Shown here: in pieces, positions 56,711-64,000 of the stretch
Layout of the letters: each line of letters opens with the position of its first letter
How positions within the stretch are numbered: position 1 is the first letter of the stretch
From: Desmodesmus armatus
Lineage: Eukaryota; Chlorophyta; Chlorophyceae; Sphaeropleales; Scenedesmaceae
Reading direction: 5' to 3'
Length of the DNA stretch: 64,000 nucleotides
Assembly: GCA_007449985.2 (NCBI GenBank)
Contig: VIIQ02000087.1
Span: 62,001 to 126,000 of the forward strand
Translations under genes and position numbers: made by a program
Notes under the pieces: generated by a model
Seen by the model: only the letters and a program-made list of their open reading frames with translations
The model's database searches: none
What the model was told of the DNA's origin: nothing

Positions 56711-57902
56711 AGGTGGTGTTGACACTCACACTCTGCTGCGGCAGTGATTCTCCTACTTCATGCGGTGCTGCTGCTGGTGGTCCTGCAGGCCCGGGGGTCT
56801 GGCCTGACAGCAGTGCTGCTGCTGGGTGATCGTTGGTGTCAGCCCTGCAAGTGGTTACACATGGCCGAGGATGGAACCACAGCAGAGCCGTGCTGGCTCA
56901 CGCAGTGTCCGCGGTCCAGCTATGATACAGCGCACAGTGTACATTCAGCTGGGTGTTGATGCCGGCTGGTGATGTTTGAGAGGCTGTGTGTTCTAGGCTT
57001 AGCGTGTGACCTCATCAGGAGGTTGCTATGCTGTACATCAAGATGTAGCATGACTGCTTGCTGAGCAGGTGCAGCTACAGGATGACACCTGGGTGTTTGC
57101 TTTCAGCATGTGATGTAGGCACTGCCAATGCGTATAGCCAGTGCCACGCATGTTGTGTGTGCGACATGCGCACTCTCTGTGCAGCCCCCTAGGGGGCATA
57201 ACAGGCATGTTATGCATCATGTGCTGTGGTCATGCTTGCAGACAGTCTTGCAAATGCAGCATCAGCCAGTCAGTCCCTCGTGAGTTGTCAAGCTGCTTTG
57301 CATGATTTGCATGCAAGTTGAAATGTTGTCTATCTGCCTGACATGCCAGCTGGCATGGACGTGATGTGGTTCAAAGCTCTTTGCACTGTACATGCCTCCC
57401 ATGTAATGGTAGGACTCTTTGCCCTCTTCTAGGCCTTGCTGCTGTCAACCTGCTTTGCCGATCGGCTGTTTGCACGGCACTTTCTAGCAGCATTTTTCAC
57501 ATTCAGACAGTTTTGGAAGGCGCAGGGTCTCGTCTCTCGACTTTTGGTCAGTTGGCGGGGTGCGGAGCTTTGACCGCAAACTCACGGTAACGCGTGCATT
57601 GTGATAGGTAACCAATACCAACGTCGAACTTGGTTTCCTCAACGGGGCAGGAAGGCTGTGGCCTCAGCATTCAAGTTTCTCAGGTCCTGAGACCGAGTCG
57701 TTGTGAACAACCCTTTCACCTCACAATCTCTGGCAGCCATTGGGTGAGCTTTGCCAGTCTATTTCTCGACATCTTCAAATGTACACGTAACCAGACGCTC
57801 ACCGGGTGGACCACATTTTCTTGGCAGCAGTTGGGCGCGGGAGCACTAGTTCGAGCGATCCCTGGTCTGACACGAGGCGTCAACTTCGCAAAACTTCTGA
57901 AA
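56711..57902. other. Intergenic, no gene recognised
   Basis: No supported exon. The frame of the next gene is open back to about 57,630 but has no ATG before 57,903, so that part is probably 5' UTR. Confidence 0.4.
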
Positions 57903-60900
57903 ATGCGTAGACTGATGTTTTGCGAGTTAGCAACGCTGCTGCTGGTTGCCATGATCGTCATTGGTCCAACCGCAGCAGCAGCAGCCAGGGACAAAGAGAT
58001 CATGCTGTTGGATGGCATCAACCCACTGAACCCCTTCCCTGCGGGCTTGGATGCACTTCCAGCCATGCCTTACCTTTACAAGTATCAAGAGCCGCCAGTA
58101 CCAGCCAATGCTTACAGGGGTGTTTATGTGAGTGGACAGGGCTTGCCAAGCCAGAGTGACTCTGGGGACCAGTCTGTTCTGTGCCCCACCCCCACTGCTA
58201 TGCATACTAGCAGAAAACCCATGAAATTATATGCAGCACGTTGGCAACACTACACATCTTGCCAGGTGGAATGTTCAGCTTGCATGGCAGTATCGGGGCA
58301 GCACACACAATTGTGGATGTGGAACAGTCCTCATGTCTTTTGCTTCCTTCGTCACTCTTTGTCACTCCTGCAGGGCTGGACCACCTGCAGCAGCGACATG
58401 CTGATCAGACCAGAGTCCACGGATCAGCTAGCCTCAGCCATGAAGGACCTACGAGCCAAAGCAGCAGCACAAGGACGCCCTTTGAAGATGCGTGCTACAC
58501 GCCCAGGGTTTGCCACCATGCACAGCATGCCCTGCTCCGCTCAACCCTCAAACCCCAACCCCTTCCTTGTCAAGGGCAAGCAGCCCTTGGTAGTTGGCAT
58601 CATGATGGATAAGATGATCAAAACCCTGGCGGTTGACCATGGGAAGAAGCAGCTCAGGGTTCAGGCACAGATGACCCTCAAAGACCTGTATGCAGTGGCA
58701 GATGCCAACCAAATGAGTAATCCACGCTCTGCATTGCCTTGGTGGCAGGGACTCACATTGGCTGGCATTTTCAGTACCTCATCACACGGCACGGGGCGCA
58801 ACGTAACAAGCATGCTGGTGAGAGGACTGTGGATAGGAACATGTTGCTGTACGGCTGTCAGGCGGAGGCTGGGCGAGGGTGTTTAGGCCTTCAAAGCGTA
58901 CAAGATGCTGCAGTTGCTAGCAGGCATCTGTGGCGCATCAGCTAAGCACAGTACAGTGTATGTTGTACGCACGTCTGTGTGCAGCCTTTGCAGCAAGCTA
59001 CTGCAGCAGGCATGCAGCAATCACCACCTTCAACACCAATGCAGGAGAAGAGCTGCCCAGACTGCCTACCCCCAACTGCCTCACCAGGTGTCTGCTGCAT
59101 TGTTTTCTGCCGCAGTGTGACTGGTTTGTTGACGTGACCTGGGTTGATGCGGCGGGGACTGTGCGCACAAGTGCCAAAGGCAGTGCAGAGGCAGAGGCTC
59201 TGTGTGGGGGTCTGGGCCTGCTGGGTACCCTGACTGAGTTCACACTGCAGATGACTGCGACAACCAACACACACTTCACCACATGGTGAGACACATAGCA
59301 GCACAGCAGTAGGACAGCCATGCAGAACGACTGCAGTGCCTCAGTAAGGACGAGCACTTTTGCTGAGTGCGGCACAGCATCGCAGCACAGCAGCACAGGC
59401 AGTGCAGCAGTATACCATCAGGCACTGCAACAACAGCATGACAGCAGATAGGAGGACAGCAGCAGGCACTTGAGCAGCAGTAACTAGAGTCCCTTGGTAA
59501 GAAGTGCCTGCCAGCGCTTCCCTGGGACAGCTTGAGGCGCATGCAGGCACCAGCAGGAAGCCGCACAGGAGTACAGCCGTAGACGGTTATGATGTGGAGT
59601 GTCGCGCCATCCACACTGACAGATCACAGCAGGATATCTTTGTGCTCTGGGGGTCATAACGGCACCACCAGCTTTGGGTGTAGCATCACGAATTGCTCAC
59701 CAAGTGCTGTTTGGTGCTCGCAGGTACATCAAGGATGACACAAACTTGGCAGAAGACATTGACAAGATGCTCCAGGTAAGGCCTCCTGCACTCTGCAAAC
59801 AGCGGCAGACCCTGCACAGCAAAATAAAACATGCCAAAGGATCCCCAGCACTCCTGGCAGCTGCTGTAACACCCAAGTTTGGCGCACAATTGCACATGCT
59901 GTGGTACAGCAAAGTCTGACTTGGTAGCTCGCAGGGTATCTCTGACCTTTGATTCTTATCCCTTCCCTGCAGATCAGCCCGCACCTTGTGGTCATGTGGC
60001 GGCCTGACATCGGCAAGTACACCGGCCACCTTCAGATGGAACCACCCCCAGGTGCCAAGGTTACAGACCCGGACGCACAATGTAACGTCATCCCACAGGC
60101 CAACATATTTGTGGGCGCCATGGCAGGGCCCCCCTTGCGGCAATGGCAGAATGATTATGCCAACAGGGGGTCTATGTACTACCAGGTGCAAGGAGACACA
60201 TCTGTGAGTAGATTGTGCTGCCTGTGTCATACATAGGCCTTTCTGTGCTGCCTCTGTCTACATAGACTGCAAGGAGACACATCTGTGAGTAGATTGTGCT
60301 GCCTGTGTGATGACCAGGCAATCCTTTGCTGTGCCAAGGCTGCTTGGAGGGAAGTAGAAAACTAAGAGAAAGGCTTCTCTTATCCGCTCAGTTGTAGCGC
60401 GCGTACAAACCAGGGACCTGTTGGGTGCCTGGTCAAGGGTCATCCTGTTCCAAATGACAGACTAACGTACCGGGACATGGTTGAGCAATGCAGCTTCCCA
60501 AGCCCCCTATTTTCCAGCCGGCCTCTAGCAGTGATGAACCTCTCTTCTACCTTCCCCACAGTGCCACTTCTCCACCAGTGTTGACCCAAAAATCATCATG
60601 TTCAGTGCACTTTACATCCTTACTTGCACAAGAAACCTGCTGGAAACGTGTGATGAAGTTTTTGTGTCATGTGATTTTGTGCCTTGCTGCAGGCCTGTGC
60701 CCTTGCGCTGACGTCAGCAGTGGGTGCGCCCTGGGTGACTAAACCTGGGCTCCTGCCTGACGTGCCCATCCCAATCCTGGACGGCATTGCGCCCACCACC
60801 CACGTGACCAGCACCGAGTGCGGCAACAACTGCGCCTTTGTCAACCCCAAGCTGTGGGCCACTGCTGCGGTGAGTGAAAGACTCTCTTCCTCCCGGGGGG

Positions 60901-61761
60901 GGGGGGGGGGGGGGGGGGCTCTGCCTGAAAGGGGGTTAGGCAGCTGCGCCGCTCAGCATAAGAAGCTGTGCAAGGGCTGCGGCGAGCGAGGAAGGGGCAG
61001 GCTGCCTGAGGCCGGTTGAGGAGATGCAATGCCCAGCATCAGGCAGCTGTGCTAGATGCTTGACGGGAAAGTGTAACAGCAATCCAAAGCTGTGGGCCAC
61101 TGCTGCGGTGAGTGAAAGACTCTTTCCCTTTGGCGGGGGGGGGCTGCCTGAAAGGGGGTTAGGCGGCTGCGACGCTCAGCATAAAAAGCTGTGCAAGGTG
61201 ATGAAGTGCCACAGTGAGTGAGGGAGGGGCAGGCTGCCTGAGGGGGTTTGAGCAGATACCATGTGTAAAAAGGGTGTTTAGGTGTCTCTCATCGGTGTGA
61301 GGCTAGACCTCCGGCTCCCAGCAGCTTCGGCTGTTGTGTGTGTCCAGCTGGTGGGGATCCGGCCCCCGTATCCTTACCAAAAAAATACCATGCTCAGCAT
61401 CAGGCAGCTGTACTAGATGCTTGACGGAAAGTACAGCAGTCCCAGATCAGCGGGTTACACTTGGGGTGCAACGTGTAACAGCAGTACGGCATGCCGGCAG
61501 GGGACAGGAATGATGTGAGTATAGGCTACGTCAGTATTCGCAGTGGTGGCAGCTCACAGTGTTCCTCTTGTGCGCTGCTGTGCTGTGTCGTGCTGTGCTG
61601 TGCTGTGTCTTGCCTGGCAGGATGTTGAGTTTGCCTTTGAGAAGGCCCGGCTGCCTGAGTGGATAGCTGACATCAAGCACCTCATCAAGAAGGACCTGCG
61701 CAGCATCCCTGGCTGGTATGCACACACAAGGTATGTGGCACGCACCCCGACAGACTGAACA

Positions 61762-61794
<33 letters not shown>

Positions 61795-63322
61795 GTGGCT
61801 CCAGGCTCTGCACACATGTGCTCATGTTGTGAGCATCAACTGCCAGCTGTAAAACTCAATGCAAAAAATACCGCAGAAAAGACCGCCTTGGTGACATTGA
61901 CCTGTGGGCCCCAGAGCATGTCATGCTCCTACACATCACCTGGTGTGACACTGAGTGTTGTACCACTTTTAAAGGGACAATGTACGTCTACCCCATGATT
62001 GTCGTCACTCATGCATGTGTGCATGCGTGTGTGTGTCCTGCAGGTGCCTGATGCCCGGCTACTATGTGATGCGCTTTGGCAGGTCGCCTCAGAGCCTCAT
62101 CGGCAATGCAGCTGGACTGAAGGACCCCGTGTACACACAGGTGCGGTGGGTTTGGGGTTTGGGGTTTAGGTACTGAGGCTAGGGTTTAGGTACTGAGGCT
62201 AGGGTTTAGGTACTGCGGTATTGAGGCTAGGGTTTAGGTACTGAGGCTAGGGTTCAGGTACTGAGGCTAGGGTTTAGGTACTGCGGTATTGAGGCTAGGG
62301 TTTAGGTACTGAGGCTAGGGTTCAGGTACTGCGGTACTGAGGCTGGCACCCTGGCACTGCTCGGCCGGCGGACATGCATGCTGGCGTCCTCGACAGAGTG
62401 CAGCCAAGCAGCAGTGTCACGCCGTGTGCCCACACGTGCGGAGTGTCGAGTTGTTCTGCAATTTGCCAAGTAGGCCCTGTAATACAGCACCAGCGTGCAC
62501 ACATCAAATGCTTGTTCATGGGGCTGGTGAAGGTTGTACACAATCAGGCAGGCAGGCGGGCCGGCAGGCTGGCAACCAGGCACGTTGGCCACTTTCCGCG
62601 ACTGGCGTGCAACTGAACACGTGTGTTGCCTGCCTGTTTCCTCCTACCTGCAGCAACAAATGCTTGTGAGCAGGGCCACCCCAGGTGTGAACACTCGCTA
62701 CGAGTGGGTGCAGGAGGCATATGAGCAACTCACACTCTGCAAGTATGAGGGCCGACCACACACCGGCAAGAACTGGGACAGGACCTTCACAAACCCCAGG
62801 TACATACTGCTGTTATGGTGCCACCGGCTGACACTGCCTGCCGCAGCAGGCATAATGGAAAGTTTCCAACGTTCAGCGGCACTTGCAACAGCAGTAAATA
62901 TACATGTGCAGCGGCAGGGTTCTTGCGTTTCAATTCATCTGTGGTGACGGGAGCTTGCTAGCATCTTGGTCAGTACCGTACCACACCAAACCTCTATGTC
63001 CCTGACCCCCAATCTCCCTTCCACTTGCCCCTGCCTGCTCTCTCCCTGACCGTAACACTACAGGTGCCCGCTGTCCGCCAAGTACGGAGCAAACCTTGCA
63101 AAAATGACGGCCATGCAGGACACTTACGATCCCGAGCGTGTCTTCGAGCCGGAGCTTTGGCGTCGGGTAGTGGCTGGCGAGGGCTACAGTGTGAAGCCAA
63201 AGTGTGTGCTGGAGCGTTCTTGCTACTGTGAAGCAGATGAGCACTGTGGCGATGGACATGTGTGTGTCAACAGCATCGCCTTCCCACAGTACAAGCAGTG
63301 CAGGCCTAGGGTGATGAACTAA
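57903..63322 (+). CDS. GULLO: Gulonolactone oxidase-like FAD-dependent oxidase, secreted
   Basis: Ten exons: 57,903–58,127, 58,374–58,817, 59,116–59,285, 59,724–59,775, 59,973–60,203, 60,693–60,869, 61,621–61,730, 62,044–62,140, 62,654–62,799 and 63,064–63,322. They sum to 1,911 nt and encode 636 aa with every junction in phase. Residues 1–30 form a signal peptide (MRRLMFCELATLLLVAMIVI then AAAAA). The FAD-binding_4 part includes SSDMLIRPESTDQLASAM, KMRATRPGF and LTLAGIFSTSSHGTG. The C-terminal lactone-oxidase part has a HTGKNW motif matching the family's HxGK. A short Cys-rich tail (CVLERSCYCEADEHCGDGHV, C...C) resembles that of land-plant GULLO proteins. The family oxidises aldonolactones such as L-gulono-1,4-lactone toward ascorbate; the true substrate is not known. 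The start is the first in-frame ATG and opens the signal peptide. Confidence 0.9.
60187..60310 (+). repeat. Duplicated 3' end of oxidase exon 5 with donor
   Basis: TGCAAGGAGACACATCTGTG followed by AGTAGATTGTGCTGCCTGTG occurs at 60,187 and 60,268, 81 bp apart. The first is the real exon end and GTGAGT donor; the copy is in the intron. Confidence 0.9.
60845..61205 (+). repeat. Duplicated 3' end of oxidase exon 6 with donor
   Basis: AAGCTGTGGGCCACTGCTGC then GGTGAGTGAAAGACTCT occurs at 60,849 (real) and 61,087 (copy), 238 bp apart. The intron part is also copied (GCCTGAAAGGGGGTTAGGC, then CTCAGCATAA.AAGCTGTGC). Confidence 0.9.
62148..62340 (+). repeat. About 20-bp minisatellite with telomere-like core, oxidase intron 8
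   Basis: About eight tandem units of GGTTTAGGTACTGAGGCTAG, some with an inserted CGGTATTGAGG. The junction reads AGGGTTTAGG, close to the plant/algal telomere repeat TTTAGGG. Confidence 0.9.
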
Positions 63323-64000
63323 ATGTCAAGGCTTCAAGTTGAGGCTGCTGCAATGTTTGATTAGCAGTGAGACCTTGCTGGGGCCTTTTGTGACCATTTC
63401 TTATGTGGCCGCTCGCTAAAACGTTTGTTTTTTGGGTTGTTGGTTAAAAGAAAAGGTGCCAAACTGCTGTGTTAGCAGGGATGGCTTTCTGCATCACCTT
63501 CTGTGCGTAGCTTTCGCTGATGCATTGTGGTGTTGATGATGCATATAATGTTGTGGATCGTCTCAGACGGTCAGATAGGGTCTCCCAGCTACAAAGTGTG
63601 CGCACAGCAAGCAATGCAGCTTGCCGCATGAAGCACCAACCAGTGCAGTTGCGTGGTTTGTACATGGAGTGTACCATGCGCTGGTCGTGGGTTGCCTGGA
63701 TATCCGCTAGTAGTGTACTGGGATAGGCGGTGCTGCAGTTGCACCCCTTTGAAAAAGCCGTCGCGCTGGGTTTGATGTGATGTGGTACGATTGCATGCAT
63801 GCGCATGTGCATGCATGACCTTGTGCTGCTGGCCCTCCAGGCTCCAGTGAGTGTTATCACTTCTCACCCCGTGGCACACTGTGCCGTGACGGTCATGTGT
63901 CGCATCACATCGCTGGATCTTGTCTCAGAGTCCGTGTACACACTGTGTGAGCGGCAGAGTGGCCGTTTGAGTTGGGTCAGTGACGTAGGCAAGCACCAAC
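63323..64000. other. 3' flank of oxidase gene
   Basis: No supported gene. Presumably this holds the 3' UTR and intergenic DNA. Confidence 0.4.

Noticed and set aside
60562..60652. Possible extra oxidase exon after the CCCCACAG at 60,561
   Set aside because: The phase of exons 5 and 6 already fits without it, and the peptide has no family similarity.

Overview
The window is nuclear DNA of a eukaryote, most likely a chlorophyte green alga. Genes are split into many short exons with GT–AG introns, CAG/CTG-rich low-complexity sequence is everywhere, G and C homopolymers of 10–30 bases are common, two genes have TGTAA downstream of the stop, and a plant-type gulonolactone-oxidase-like enzyme is present. 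I joined exons by hand from homology, reading frame and splice consensus; no transcript evidence was available.

Left arm (1–19,000, + strand): two tandem paralogous F-box/leucine-rich-repeat genes (1,089–4,313 and 5,681–9,051, the second with a 2-base frameshift), a cytochrome P450 (11,336–15,252), then a third, more diverged F-box/LRR gene (16,160–19,000). All three F-box genes share four exons: a tiny first exon, a long F-box/LRR exon, a short LRR exon, and a final exon opening with a PPxxW..LPY motif and ending in a coiled coil. From 19,001 to 22,772 I see only diverged tandem repeats.

Centre (22,773–37,100): a minus-strand cationic amino-acid transporter gene (CAT/SLC7-like) whose first two coding exons and surroundings are duplicated about 2.25 kb further upstream, giving a second potential 5' end at 32,511. 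A plus-strand gene of unknown function follows (34,007–36,602), with a 158-bp triple repeat just after its stop. From 37,094 to 41,695 no gene could be supported.

Right arm (41,696–64,000): the TFIIA large subunit (minus) and a BRE1-type H2B ubiquitin ligase (plus, 16 exons, C-terminal RING) diverge from a 534-bp shared promoter. A tRNA-derived SINE lies at 56,325–56,640, and a secreted gulonolactone-oxidase-like flavoprotein (57,903–63,322, ten exons, frame fully consistent) closes the window.

The most striking pattern is in the introns. In the transporter, BRE1 and oxidase genes, exon edges together with their splice sites have been copied into the adjacent intron at least a dozen times. 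BRE1 intron 8 carries an array of long foldback units that also include the start of the next exon. Sense-strand G runs sit just after donors and C runs just before acceptors. Three otherwise intact genes carry one-base frame slips in simple sequence, which look like consensus errors or very recent mutations.
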